Positions 36,120 through 45,572 of a stretch of 64,000 nt of DNA are shown in pieces. The position numbers and the translations under genes are program-made. The notes under the pieces are model-generated. The model was not told where the DNA came from. It made no database searches and worked only from the letters and a program-made list of their open reading frames with translations. How positions within the stretch are numbered: the stretch's first letter is position 1; each line of letters starts with the position of its first letter. Origin of the DNA: Parablautia sp. Marseille-Q6255 (lineage in GTDB: Bacteria > Bacillota > Clostridia > Lachnospirales > Lachnospiraceae); the NCBI RefSeq assembly GCF_951230155.1, contig NZ_CATNVD010000011.1, positions 1 to 64,000 of the forward strand. Reading direction: 5' to 3'.

Positions 36120-36306
36120 AATATCCTCCCATACTGTTTTTACATCTATACTTATTTTCCTAGTCTTCGTATTCATTATATCTGCCGGTAAAACAGAATT
36201 CAAGGGCAGCAGGAGGAAAAAATCTTAATATTTTCCTAAAAGTAAAACAGATATTTTCCCAGATATTTCCCAGATATTTTCCTGAAGGCATTTTAGATAC
36301 AGAAGG

Positions 36307-36335
36307 TTGTCATTTTTTTCGAAGTGTTCTATAAT
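36307..36335 (+). promoter_or_regulatory. Promoter of the polysaccharide gene pair
   Basis: TTGTCA (36307-36312) and TATAAT (36330-36335), 17-bp spacer. Confidence 0.7.
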
Positions 36336-36366
36336 ATGATGAAACCAAGGAGGAGTGAAAATAAGA

Positions 36367-37809
36367 GTGAGAAAGAGAGAGCGGTATAAGAGACTGATGA
36401 TGTTCCTTGCCTCTGTGCTGATCGTGGCGGTACAGACAGGAGCATTTGCTTATGCATGGTTTCATACGTACCATGTAAAAGAAATCATAGGAAGAAGATA
36501 CGGGTACTGGGGGCACTGGGCGCTGATCGTGCTGTATGCGCTGATGGTCGTGCTGGTATCCAAGCTTTTTGGCGCCTTTAAGGTGGGGTATCAGCGAGTG
36601 CTGGATGTGCTTTTGTCACAGATATTTTCGGTGCTGCTGGTAAATGCGGTCGCATATCTGCAGCTTGCGCTGATCGGACGATGGAGATTCCTTCATTATA
36701 TTACGCCTATGCTGCGCGTGACGGCGGTGAATCTGGTCGCGGTCATCCTGTGGGTGCTGCTGATGCGGCTGATCTATGCAAAAATTTATCCGCCGCATGA
36801 GATCCTGCTGATCTATGGCGGCATGAGTCCGAAGGCTCTGATGAAAAAAATGGCAGAGCGTAAGGACAAATACCATATTTCCGGGACTATTTCGCTGAAA
36901 GAAGGGACAGAAAAGATCAAAGCGGAGATTCCAAAATATGAGGCAGTCATGATTGGGGATATTCCGTCTCATGAGCGGAATCTTTTCCTGAAGTACTGTT
37001 TTGAACAGAACAAGCGCTGCTACTGTCAGCCAAAGATCTCAGATATTATGATCATGAGCGCGGAAAAGATCCATCTGTTTGATACGCCGCTTCTTCTGTT
37101 CCGCAACTGCGGACTGACGGTGGAAAAGCAGGTGGTGAAGCGGCTGTTTGATCTGGTGTGCTCCACGCTCATGCTGGTGCTTTTGTCGCCGCTGTTTCTT
37201 GTGATCGCGCTGCTGGTAAAATGCTACGATGGAGGACCTGTTTTTTATAAGCAGGAGCGTCTGACAAAAGATGGAAAGGTGTTCATGCTTTATAAATTCC
37301 GCAGCATGCGGGTGGATTCGGAGAAGGAGGGCGCGCGTCTTGCGATGAAAGGCGACAGCCGCGTCACCCCTGTCGGGAAGGTACTGCGCAATATTCATTT
37401 TGACGAGCTTCCGCAGCTGCTGAATATTATCGCGGGGGATATGTCTTTGGTCGGTCCGCGTCCGGAGCGCCCGGAGATCGCAGAGCAGTATACCAGAGAC
37501 ATCCCGGAGTTTCCGTACCGCTTGAAAGTAAAAGCCGGACTCACAGGCTACGCGCAGGTTTATGGAAAGTACAATACAACGCCGTACGACAAATTAAAGC
37601 TGGATCTGACCTATATTGAGAACTATTCCTTTGTACTCGACCTGCAGCTGATCGCTACGACGATCAAAATCCTGTTCCAGAAGGAAAACACAGAGGGCGT
37701 AGAAAAATGGCAGGTGACGGCTGCTTCCACGCGCACAGAGCCGGAAAAGGAGCAGGCGCCGGATCTGGAGAAAGAGAGAGAGGAAAATGGAAGCAAACAA
37801 AACGTCTGA
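36367..37809 (+). CDS. Polyprenyl-phosphate sugar-1-phosphate transferase (exopolysaccharide initiation)
   Basis: About 480 residues with N-terminal membrane helices, a nucleotide-fold middle domain (ILLIYGGMSP) and a C-terminal bacterial sugar transferase domain. The latter has GGPVFYKQERL, MLYKFRSMR, DELPQLLNIIAGDMSLVGPRPERPE and KAGLTGYAQV. It transfers a sugar phosphate to undecaprenyl phosphate to start a surface glycan. The start is uncertain: GTG at 36355 is too close to AAGGAGG (36347-36353), so GTG at 36367 was chosen despite a long 13-base gap. It overlaps the glycosyltransferase gene by 23 bp. Confidence 0.88.
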   Translation: MRKRERYKRLMMFLASVLIVAVQTGAFAYAWFHTYHVKEIIGRRYGYWGHWALIVLYALMVVLVSKLFGAFKVGYQRVLDVLLSQIFSVLLVNAVAYLQLALIGRWRFLHYITPMLRVTAVNLVAVILWVLLMRLIYAKIYPPHEILLIYGGMSPKALMKKMAERKDKYHISGTISLKEGTEKIKAEIPKYEAVMIGDIPSHERNLFLKYCFEQNKRCYCQPKISDIMIMSAEKIHLFDTPLLLFRNCGLTVEKQVVKRLFDLVCSTLMLVLLSPLFLVIALLVKCYDGGPVFYKQERLTKDGKVFMLYKFRSMRVDSEKEGARLAMKGDSRVTPVGKVLRNIHFDELPQLLNIIAGDMSLVGPRPERPEIAEQYTRDIPEFPYRLKVKAGLTGYAQVYGKYNTTPYDKLKLDLTYIENYSFVLDLQLIATTIKILFQKENTEGVEKWQVTAASTRTEPEKEQAPDLEKEREENGSKQNV

Positions 37810-38572
37810 TATTCTGATATCGGTCGTGATCCCGGCATACGGCTGCGCGGACACGATCGGGGCTGCGATTGAGTCAGCGCTCTCCCAGGAGATCGGGCTG
37901 GAGATCCTGGTTATAAATGATCAGTCCCCGGACGATCTTGATGATGTCATGAGACAGTATGAGGGGCTGCCTCAGGTGCGCTATCTCAGAAATGAGAAGA
38001 ATCTCGGAGCTGCTGCGACAAGAAACAGAGGAGTCCGTCTGGCGCGCGGACCGTATGTGGCATTTCTGGATGGAGATGACTGGTGGGAAAAAGGAAAGCT
38101 TCAAAAGCAGCTTGCAAAGCTGGAGGCAAAGCACGCGGTCCTGTGCTCGACAGGCAGGGAACTCGTGACGCCGGATGGTCAGCTGACCGGGCGTCTGATC
38201 GGCGTGCAGGAAGAGATCACATACCGGGCGATTTTGCGCCACAACTGCATCAACTGTTCTTCGGTACTGGTGCGTACAGATGTGGCCAGAGAATTCCCAA
38301 TGTGCCATGAGGATAGCCATGAGGATTATATTACATGGATCGGGATTTTGAAAAAATACGGACGGGCAGTCGGAATCAATGAGCCGTTGCTGAAATACAG
38401 GCTGAGTACCGGCGGAAAATCGGGGAATAAATGGAAATCTGCAAAAATGACATACCGGGCATACCGCTATGCGGGATTTACCGTCCCGGCTTCGCTGTGG
38501 CATTTTGCAACATATGCAGTGTGCGGCGTCTGGAAATATGGCTGTGCGTATCTGGGGCAGAGACTGCACTGA
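37787..38572 (+). CDS. Family 2 glycosyltransferase
   Basis: A 261-residue GT2 enzyme with the GT-A start SVVIPAYGCADTIGAAIESAL, a DxD-like FLDGDDWW and the acceptor-side HEDYITWIGILKK. It should add a sugar to a lipid-linked glycan, probably the one begun by the preceding sugar transferase, with which it overlaps. The locus has no polymerase or flippase in view, so this pair may decorate the wall or a small glycolipid. Confidence 0.88.
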   Translation: MEANKTSDILISVVIPAYGCADTIGAAIESALSQEIGLEILVINDQSPDDLDDVMRQYEGLPQVRYLRNEKNLGAAATRNRGVRLARGPYVAFLDGDDWWEKGKLQKQLAKLEAKHAVLCSTGRELVTPDGQLTGRLIGVQEEITYRAILRHNCINCSSVLVRTDVAREFPMCHEDSHEDYITWIGILKKYGRAVGINEPLLKYRLSTGGKSGNKWKSAKMTYRAYRYAGFTVPASLWHFATYAVCGVWKYGCAYLGQRLH

Positions 38573-38718
38573 CCGGGCACACCCCGGAGGACGGCGGGAC
38601 CAGCAGAAATCTGCTTGCCGGCAGACGGGGACGTATGATAAAATGATTGCAGAAGCGGGGCGCAGACAGGGCGCTCCCCAAAGGAAAAATAAAAGATACA
38701 AAAATACGGAGGAACATT

Positions 38719-39645
38719 ATGATTCAGAAACTGATCGCAAACATCAAAAAAACAAACGCACCAATCGTGGTAGGTCTTGATCCGATGCTGGGCTTTATCC
38801 CGGAGCATGTGACGAAAAAAGCATATGCCGAGTTTGGAGAGACGCTGGAGGGAGCTGCGGAGGCGGCATGGCAGTTCAACAAAGCAATCGTAGACGAGAT
38901 CTGGGATCTCATCCCGGCAGTAAAGCCTCAGATTGCGATGTATGAGCAGTTTGGACTTCCGGGACTTGCAGTATTTAAGAGAACGGTAGATTACTGCAAG
39001 GAGAAAGGACTGGTGGTCATCGGTGATGTGAAGCGCGGTGATATCGGATCGACATCAGCGGCATATGCGACGGCGCATATGGGCAGAGTGAAGGTAGGAG
39101 ACAGCGTGCTGACACCGTTCGGAGAGGATTTTGTGACGGTCAATCCGTATCTTGGAACAGATGGTATCAAGCCGTTTATTGATGTATGTAAAGAAGAAAA
39201 GACAGGACTTTTTATTCTCGTAAAGACCTCAAACCCGTCAAGCGGAGAGTTTCAGGATCAGCTTGTGAACGGCAGACCGCTGTATGAGCTGGTCGGAGAG
39301 AAGGTGGCTGAGTGGGCTGACTCCTTCATGGGAGACACATACAGCTATGTAGGAGCTGTTGTCGGCGCGACCTATCCGGAGATGGGCAAGGTGCTGCGCC
39401 GCGTGATGCCGAAGTCCTTTATCCTTGTGCCGGGCTACGGCGCTCAGGGCGGCAAGGCAGAGGATCTGGTGCATTACTTTAATGAGGATGGCCTGGGGGC
39501 GATCGTGAACTCTTCAAGAGGGATCATTGCGGCATATAAGCAGGAAAAATACGCATCCTTTGGAGCTTTGGATTTTGCAAAGGCGAGCCGTCAGGCAGTG
39601 ATCGATATGATCGAGGATATCAATGGCGCGCTGCAGAGCCGTTAA
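38719..39645 (+). CDS. pyrF: Orotidine 5'-phosphate decarboxylase
   Basis: A 308-residue OMP decarboxylase of the longer subfamily 2 type. The active-site motif is VIGDVKRGDIGST, with the phosphate-binding end FILVPGYGAQGG. It makes UMP, the last step of de novo pyrimidine synthesis. The start at 38719 follows CGGAGG. It leads a pyrF-pyrK-pyrD run with small gaps. Confidence 0.95.
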   Translation: MIQKLIANIKKTNAPIVVGLDPMLGFIPEHVTKKAYAEFGETLEGAAEAAWQFNKAIVDEIWDLIPAVKPQIAMYEQFGLPGLAVFKRTVDYCKEKGLVVIGDVKRGDIGSTSAAYATAHMGRVKVGDSVLTPFGEDFVTVNPYLGTDGIKPFIDVCKEEKTGLFILVKTSNPSSGEFQDQLVNGRPLYELVGEKVAEWADSFMGDTYSYVGAVVGATYPEMGKVLRRVMPKSFILVPGYGAQGGKAEDLVHYFNEDGLGAIVNSSRGIIAAYKQEKYASFGALDFAKASRQAVIDMIEDINGALQSR

Positions 39646-39665
39646 GTAAAGGCAGGAGAAGAAAA

Positions 39666-40448
39666 ATGGCAGAGAAATTTAAAGAGCAGGCAGTGATCCT
39701 CTCGCAGGAGGAGCTTGCTGCCGGAATATTCAGCATGTGGCTTCAGACAGAGCAGATCGCCGGGGCAGCAGTGCCGGGACAGTTTATTTCTGTGTACAGC
39801 CGTGACTCCGGGAGACTCCTCCCGCGTCCGATCAGTATCTGTGAGATCGACAGGGAAAGAGGAGCTGTGAGGATCGTATACCGCGTGGCAGGTAAGGGGA
39901 CAGACGAGTTTTGCAGATACCACGCAGGCGTGAGGCTGGATATACTGGGACCGCTTGGAAACGGCTTCCCGATGGAACGCTGCCCGAAGGGCAAAAAGGC
40001 GTTCCTGATCGGAGGCGGGATTGGCATTCCTCCGATGGTACAGCTTGCAAAGGAGCTGGAGGGTGAGGCAGAGATCGTTGCAGGGTATCGTGATTCCCAG
40101 CTTTTCCTCTCAAAAGAGCTTCAGACATACGGTACGTTTTATGCAGCCACAGAGGACGGAAGCGTGGGGACAAAGGGCAATGTCCTGGATTGCATCCGGG
40201 AAAATGGCCTGAGTGCAGATGTGATCTATGCATGCGGTCCGACGCCGATGCTGCGTGCGCTGAAAGCGTATGCGCAGGAGCAGGGGATTGAGTGCTGGAT
40301 CTCTATGGAGGAGAAGATGGCGTGCGGGATCGGCGCCTGTCTTGCATGTGTGTGCAAGTCTAAGGAGACGGACGAGCATTCAAAGGTACATAACAAGCGC
40401 GTCTGCAAAGAAGGTCCGGTATTTCTGGCAGACGATGTTGAATTATAG
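39666..40448 (+). CDS. pyrK: Dihydroorotate dehydrogenase electron-transfer subunit
   Basis: A 260-residue flavin and iron-sulfur protein. It has an FAD-binding RPISICEID region, an NAD-binding LIGGGIGIPPM segment, and C-terminal Cys ligands for a [2Fe-2S] cluster (MACGIGACLACVC). It lets the PyrD flavoenzyme use NAD+ as acceptor. It is followed by pyrD after 15 bp. Confidence 0.94.
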   Translation: MAEKFKEQAVILSQEELAAGIFSMWLQTEQIAGAAVPGQFISVYSRDSGRLLPRPISICEIDRERGAVRIVYRVAGKGTDEFCRYHAGVRLDILGPLGNGFPMERCPKGKKAFLIGGGIGIPPMVQLAKELEGEAEIVAGYRDSQLFLSKELQTYGTFYAATEDGSVGTKGNVLDCIRENGLSADVIYACGPTPMLRALKAYAQEQGIECWISMEEKMACGIGACLACVCKSKETDEHSKVHNKRVCKEGPVFLADDVEL

Positions 40449-40463
40449 AGCAGGAGAGAGCTT

Positions 40464-41372
40464 ATGTGTAATATGAAAGTAAGTATTGCCGGAACAGAGT
40501 TTAAAAATCCGGTCATGACAGCTTCGGGTACGTTTGGTTCCGGGATAGAGTACAGTGATTTTGTCGATCTTTCGAGACTTGGAGCAGTTGTCACGAAGGG
40601 CGTAGCCAATGTCCCGTGGCCGGGGAATCCGACGCCGCGCATCGCAGAGATCCGGGGCGGCATGATGAATGCGATCGGTCTGCAGAATCCCGGGGCAGAT
40701 ACCTTTTGTGAGAGGGATCTGCCATTTCTGGAGCAGTACGATACAAAGGTGATCGTCAATGTGTGCGGCAGGACGACGGAGGACTACTGCGAAGTCGTTG
40801 AACGGCTTGCAGAAGAAGCGCGGGTAGATATGCTGGAGATCAATATTTCCTGTCCGAATGTAAAGCATGGCGGAATTGCTTTCGGACAGAGCCCCAGGGC
40901 GGTCGAGGAGATCACGCGCGAGGTGAAGCGTCATGCAAAACAGCCGGTGATCATGAAATTAAGCCCGAATGTGACAGATATCACGGAGATGGCGCGCGCC
41001 GCTCAGGAAGGCGGAGCAGACGCTCTTTCGATGATCAATACACTGACTGGAATGAAGATTGATGTGGAACGCGCGACCTTTGCCATTGCCAATAAGACTG
41101 GCGGCGTGTCCGGTCCGGCGGTGCATCCGATCGCGGTACGCATGGTCTATGAGACGGCGCAGGCAGTATCCATACCGATCATCGGGATGGGCGGTATTGC
41201 CTCTGCGGAGGATGCTCTGGAGTTTATCCTTGCGGGTGCGACGGCCGTAGCAGTCGGCACAGCGAATTTCCGCAATCCGCTGACAACGATAGAGGTCATT
41301 GACGGGATAGAAGACTATATGAAACGGCATCATGTGGAAAACCTGACAGAGCTGATAGGAGCAGTACACTGA
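40464..41372 (+). CDS. pyrD: Dihydroorotate dehydrogenase, class 1B catalytic subunit
   Basis: A 302-residue FMN enzyme with TASGTFGSG, the catalytic Cys in NISCPNVKHGG and the phosphate-binding GMGGIASAEDALEF. Partnering with PyrK marks it as the NAD-linked class 1B form. It oxidises dihydroorotate to orotate in the cytoplasm. Confidence 0.95.
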   Translation: MCNMKVSIAGTEFKNPVMTASGTFGSGIEYSDFVDLSRLGAVVTKGVANVPWPGNPTPRIAEIRGGMMNAIGLQNPGADTFCERDLPFLEQYDTKVIVNVCGRTTEDYCEVVERLAEEARVDMLEINISCPNVKHGGIAFGQSPRAVEEITREVKRHAKQPVIMKLSPNVTDITEMARAAQEGGADALSMINTLTGMKIDVERATFAIANKTGGVSGPAVHPIAVRMVYETAQAVSIPIIGMGGIASAEDALEFILAGATAVAVGTANFRNPLTTIEVIDGIEDYMKRHHVENLTELIGAVH

Positions 41373-41485
41373 TCCTGCACAATAGCCGGATCCTGTGGCA
41401 GGGTATAACATATGTCAGGATCTGATTTTAGAAATATGCGGCAGAAAGATACAGGAGCTGCCGCCGGGGAACGGGAGGAAGGGCC

Positions 41486-42346
41486 ATGCTGGCAAATCTC
41501 AATGATGTGCTGCAGCCGGCGAGAAAAAACCGGTATGCAGTCGGGCTTTTTAATACGTGCAGTCTGGAACTGGCAAGAGGTGTGATCGCGGCAGCGCAGG
41601 AGTGCAACACCCCGGTCGTGATCGGTACGGCAGAGGTGTTGCTGTCTGTGGCGTCTCTGGAGGAAATGGCGGATATGCTGATCCCGATGGCAAAGCGTGC
41701 TGCGGTTCCCGTAGTCGTGCATCTGGATCACGGTCTGAAGGAAGAAACCTGCAAAAAGGCGCTGGAGCTCGGGTTCTCTTCTGTCATGTATGACTGCTCT
41801 ACAGATCCGTATGAGGAAAACGTGCGCAAGGTAGCGCAAATGGCGTCTCTGGCACACTCCTATGGAGCGACGATCGAGGCAGAGCTTGGGCATGTGGGCG
41901 ATAATCCGTCTGAAGGGATGCAGGCAGATCCGTCTGCCTTCTACACAGAGCCGGATCAGGCGTTTGACTTTGTGACAAGGACCGGTGTAGATGCGCTGGC
42001 GATCGCCGTGGGAACGGCACACGGAGCGTACAAGATGGCCCCGAAGCTTGATTTTGAGCGCATCCGCAGGATCGCGGGGCTGCTGGACTGCGGACTTGTG
42101 CTGCACGGAGGCTCAGGACTTACCGATCAGGATTTTCGCATGGCGATTGATGCGGGGATCAGCAAGATCAACATCTTTACAGATATCAATATGGCAGCCG
42201 CAAAAGCAGCTCACGACGGGTATGCAGGCGGAGAGCTTCTTCTGACCGGGCTTCAGCCAAGGATGGAAGAGGCGGTGAAGCAGGCCACAATAAAAAAGAT
42301 GACAGTGTTTCAGAACACAGAAACAATATCACTTGGAAACAGGTAA
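41486..42346 (+). CDS. Class II ketose-phosphate aldolase
   Basis: A 286-residue zinc-dependent aldolase of the Fba/GatY/KbaY family. Asp81 (catalytic) and zinc ligand His82 lie in VVHLDHGLKEET; further markers are EAELGHVGD and LHGGSGLTD. It cleaves a ketose mono- or bisphosphate to DHAP and an aldehyde. It starts a trio with a YihS-like isomerase (12 bp away) and a PfkB kinase, so it may serve a dedicated side pathway rather than central glycolysis. Simple fructose-bisphosphate aldolase remains possible. Confidence 0.85.
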   Translation: MLANLNDVLQPARKNRYAVGLFNTCSLELARGVIAAAQECNTPVVIGTAEVLLSVASLEEMADMLIPMAKRAAVPVVVHLDHGLKEETCKKALELGFSSVMYDCSTDPYEENVRKVAQMASLAHSYGATIEAELGHVGDNPSEGMQADPSAFYTEPDQAFDFVTRTGVDALAIAVGTAHGAYKMAPKLDFERIRRIAGLLDCGLVLHGGSGLTDQDFRMAIDAGISKINIFTDINMAAAKAAHDGYAGGELLLTGLQPRMEEAVKQATIKKMTVFQNTETISLGNR

Positions 42347-42358
42347 AGGGGAAACATC

Positions 42359-43597
42359 ATGGAAAACAAGTATTTGATCGATACAAAAGAAAACAGAGCG
42401 TTTTTAAAAGAAATAAGTGATGCATTGCTGCAGTTCGGGCACCAGTTCCCGTCACCGGGCGGAAGCTCCTATTATCTCGGTGATGATGGGACACCGTGGA
42501 AGGAGCGCAGCCGCGAGACCTGGGTGACAAGCCGCATGGCACACGTATACAGTCTCGGCGTTTTCCTGGGACATGAAGGCAGCGAGGAGCTGGTAGATGC
42601 AGCGCTGAAGGGACTGCGCGGTGAATTGAGCGACAGAGAAAACGGGGGCTGGTATGCGGGACTTACCCAGGACGGACAGATCCTTCCGACAAAGCAGTGC
42701 TATGCGCACGCATTTGTGATCCTCGCAGCCACATCTGCTCTTCTTGCAGGGAGAGAGGGTGCGCAGGAACTGCTGGATGATGCGCTTGCATTATACGATC
42801 TGCGTTTCTGGAATGAAGAAGAAGGACTTTCCTGCGATACATGGAATACAGAGTTTACAGTGCTGGACGATTACCGTGGACTGAACGCAAACATGCACAC
42901 TGTAGAGGCTTTTCTGGCAGCGGCGGATGTTGCTGGAAAGGAGAAGTACCGGGTGCGGGCAGGCCGCATTATCGATCACGTGCTTGGCTGGGCAAAGGCG
43001 AACAGCTGGAGGATCCCGGAGCATTTCACAAAGGACTGGGTCGCTGACCTTGAATGCAATAAAAATAAGCCGGATGATCCGTTTAAGCCGTACGGAGCGA
43101 CTCCGGGGCATGGCATTGAGTGGTCCAGACTGATCACGCAGTGGGCTCTTTCTACGTATAAAGAGGACAGAGAAGGCGCGGCGCCGTATCTTGAGGCGGC
43201 AGAGAATCTCTACAACCGCGCGGTCGCAGACGCATGGAATGCAGACGGGGCGCCGGGCATCGTCTATACGACTGACTGGGAAGGAAAGCCGGTCGTGCAT
43301 GACCGCATGCACTGGACGCTTGCAGAGGCGATCAATACCTCAGCCGTTTTGTTCCACGTTACAGGCAGGGAGAAATATGCGCAGGATTACGCGCAGTTTA
43401 TGCAGTACCTGGATGAGAAGGTACTTGACCATGTAAATGGCTCCTGGTTCCATCAGCTTGACCGCGAGAATCATGTGATCGGTACTGTATGGCCGGGAAA
43501 ATCAGATATTTATCACGCACTTCAGGCAACCCTGATCCCATATTATGCGGCAGACGTATCCATTGCACTGGCAGTGAAGAATCAGATGGCTGTCTAA
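42359..43597 (+). CDS. YihS-like AGE-family aldose-ketose isomerase
   Basis: A 412-residue (alpha/alpha)6-barrel isomerase that aligns throughout with E. coli YihS (sulfoquinovose/mannose isomerase). Shared points are TSRMAHVYS with Arg59, LNANMHTVEAFL with His180, the catalytic His251 in TPGHGIEWSRL and His386 in SDIYH. Two positions I recall as Gln in YihS (near the sulfonate or O6 site) are His365 and Ser382 here. It should convert an aldose to its 2-ketose, e.g. mannose to fructose or sulfoquinovose to sulfofructose. The neighbours fit an isomerase-kinase-aldolase pathway. Confidence 0.82.
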   Translation: MENKYLIDTKENRAFLKEISDALLQFGHQFPSPGGSSYYLGDDGTPWKERSRETWVTSRMAHVYSLGVFLGHEGSEELVDAALKGLRGELSDRENGGWYAGLTQDGQILPTKQCYAHAFVILAATSALLAGREGAQELLDDALALYDLRFWNEEEGLSCDTWNTEFTVLDDYRGLNANMHTVEAFLAAADVAGKEKYRVRAGRIIDHVLGWAKANSWRIPEHFTKDWVADLECNKNKPDDPFKPYGATPGHGIEWSRLITQWALSTYKEDREGAAPYLEAAENLYNRAVADAWNADGAPGIVYTTDWEGKPVVHDRMHWTLAEAINTSAVLFHVTGREKYAQDYAQFMQYLDEKVLDHVNGSWFHQLDRENHVIGTVWPGKSDIYHALQATLIPYYAADVSIALAVKNQMAV

Positions 43598-43671
43598 GGG
43601 ATATTCAGGAACTTTTTGAGTCTTCAGGCGGCAAAAGAGCATACGCCTGATACAGAAACGGGGTGAGGGAC

Positions 43672-44685
43672 ATGGCAGGCATAGCGATAGCCGGGACACT
43701 GGCGGCGGATGTGATCAAGATGATCAGTGATTACCCGAAAAAGGGGATGCTGGCCGATATATACGAAGTTTCGTACGGAGTCGGGGGATGTGCGGCAAAC
43801 ACAGCCGCAGGCGTAAAGCGGCTCGATCCGTCCATACCGGTAAAGAGCATCGGGCTGACCGGGGACGATGAGATGGGTCGCTTCTTAAAGGCGAAGCTGG
43901 AGGAATTTGGCATTGACACATCTATGATCCGGCAGACGCAGCAGGAGGTCACATCGTTTTCAGATGTGATGACGGTAAGAGGCAGCGGAGAACGCACCTT
44001 TTTCCACAACAGAGGAGCGTGCCGTCTGTTTGGAGCAGAGCATCTGGAGGCAGACAGGCTTGATGCCAAGCTTGTGCTGATCGGCTATGGAGGAATGCTG
44101 GATGCACTGAATCTTCCTGATGAAAAGTATCAGACCGTGCTGGCGCGGGTGTGTCATGACCTGAAAGAAAAAGGGATTCAGACAGCAATGGATGTAGCGA
44201 GCCTGAGTGACGCGCAGGAGATGCGGCGGCTCGTGCTTCCGGCATTGCCGTACCTGGATTATCTGATCATCAATGAGATGGAAGGCGCAATGCTCACAGA
44301 TATGGAAGTACGGGACGCGAAAGGACAGCTGATTCCCGGCGCGATGGAAGCTATCAGCCGGAGGCTGATGGAGCTTGGCGTGCAGGAGTGCTGTGTACTC
44401 CATGCTCCTGAGATGGGCTGCGCAGTGGACAAGGATGGTATATACTGTGAGGAACCGTCTCTGGATCTGCCGCAGGGATACATCGTCGGAGCAGTGGGAG
44501 CCGGAGATGCGTTTTGTGCGGGGATCTTATACAGCGTGTACCGCGGCCTGCCGATGGATGAGGCTTTGCGGATCGCGGCAGCCTCGGCAGCAGCGAATCT
44601 CTCCGCAGGCGATTCTGTGAGCGGTCTGCGAAGCGCGCAGGAGGTAAGGGCGCTGTACGAAGCATACAGGGTATGTAAAAAATAA
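43672..44685 (+). CDS. PfkB-family sugar kinase
   Basis: A 337-residue ribokinase-fold enzyme with GVGGCAANTAAG near residue 40 and the catalytic VGAVGAGDAFCAG block near the C-terminus. It follows the isomerase gene after a 75-bp gap that holds a small hairpin (43624-43650). In E. coli sulfoglycolysis the equivalent kinase (YihV) acts between YihS and the aldolase. The start at 43672 is chosen over GTG 43663 because GGGGTGAG fits it better. The substrate is not fixed by sequence alone. Confidence 0.82.
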   Translation: MAGIAIAGTLAADVIKMISDYPKKGMLADIYEVSYGVGGCAANTAAGVKRLDPSIPVKSIGLTGDDEMGRFLKAKLEEFGIDTSMIRQTQQEVTSFSDVMTVRGSGERTFFHNRGACRLFGAEHLEADRLDAKLVLIGYGGMLDALNLPDEKYQTVLARVCHDLKEKGIQTAMDVASLSDAQEMRRLVLPALPYLDYLIINEMEGAMLTDMEVRDAKGQLIPGAMEAISRRLMELGVQECCVLHAPEMGCAVDKDGIYCEEPSLDLPQGYIVGAVGAGDAFCAGILYSVYRGLPMDEALRIAAASAAANLSAGDSVSGLRSAQEVRALYEAYRVCKK

Positions 44686-44722
44686 AGGCTTAACAGTCTG
44701 CCATTATGGAGGTTGAAAGGAT

Positions 44723-45400
44723 ATGGAAAGTTATAAACAGGAATTTATCGAGTTTATGGTGGAGAGTGACGTACTGAAATTCGGAGAGTTTACGCTGAAG
44801 AGCGGAAGAAAATCCCCGTTTTTTATGAACGCAGGCGCTTATGTGACAGGATCACAGCTCAGGCGGCTGGGGGAATATTATGCGAAAGCGATCCATGATA
44901 CGTATGGAGACGATTTTGATGTGCTGTTTGGACCGGCATACAAGGGGATCCCGCTTGCCGTTGTGACGGCGATCGCATACAGCGAGCTCTACGGAAAAGA
45001 GGTCCGCTACTGCTCCGACCGCAAGGAGGAGAAGGATCATGGCGCAGACAAGGGCAGCTTTCTTGGCAGCAGCTTAAAGGATGGCGACCGTGTTGTGATG
45101 ATCGAGGATGTGACGACCTCCGGAAAATCCATGGAAGAGACTGTGCCCAAGGTAAAGGGAGCAGCAGACGTGACGATCGTCGGCCTGATGGTGTCACTAA
45201 ACCGTATGGAAGTCGGAAAGGGCGGCGAAAAGTGCGCGCTTGACGAAGTAAAGGATCTGTACGGGTTTGAGACGAATGCGATCGTGACGATGAAAGAGGT
45301 AGTGGAGTATCTGTACAACCGTCCGTGTCAGGGCAGAGTCGTGATCGATGATGCCATGAAGGCTGCTATTGATGCATATTACGAACAGTACGGTGCATAA
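44723..45400 (+). CDS. pyrE: Orotate phosphoribosyltransferase
   Basis: A 225-residue PRTase with the PRPP-binding motif VVMIEDVTTSGKSM and FGPAYKGIPLAV. It converts orotate and PRPP to OMP, the step between PyrD and PyrF. It is separated from pyrD by the aldolase-isomerase-kinase trio, an unusual interruption of the pyr set. ATGGAGG precedes the start. Confidence 0.95.
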   Translation: MESYKQEFIEFMVESDVLKFGEFTLKSGRKSPFFMNAGAYVTGSQLRRLGEYYAKAIHDTYGDDFDVLFGPAYKGIPLAVVTAIAYSELYGKEVRYCSDRKEEKDHGADKGSFLGSSLKDGDRVVMIEDVTTSGKSMEETVPKVKGAADVTIVGLMVSLNRMEVGKGGEKCALDEVKDLYGFETNAIVTMKEVVEYLYNRPCQGRVVIDDAMKAAIDAYYEQYGA

Positions 45401-45419
45401 TTTTACCTGGAGGGATCTT

Positions 45420-45572
45420 ATGAACGAAAAAATATTTAAAACTATTTCCGGCGCAGGCGCATTGAATCTCGTACTCGGGATCGTTGCGATCGTGACCGGA
45501 GTCGCTGCGGGTGTGCTTTTGCTGGTCAGCGGAGCGAAGCTTCTCAAAAGCAAGACGGATCTGATGATCTGA
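45420..45572 (+). CDS. Small one- or two-helix membrane protein
   Basis: A 50-residue protein, mostly hydrophobic, from LNLVLGIVAIVTGVAAG to GVLLLVSGAKLL with a basic C-terminus. It has a perfect GGAGG site seven bases upstream and its stop overlaps the VanZ-like start by one base, strong evidence that it is real. Family and function are unknown. Confidence 0.65.
   Translation: MNEKIFKTISGAGALNLVLGIVAIVTGVAAGVLLLVSGAKLLKSKTDLMI

Noticed and set aside
43597-43672. Transcription end between isomerase and PfkB genes
   Set aside because: The TCAGGCG/CGCCTGA hairpin has no T-run and the genes are close and functionally linked, so it is more likely an intercistronic structure.
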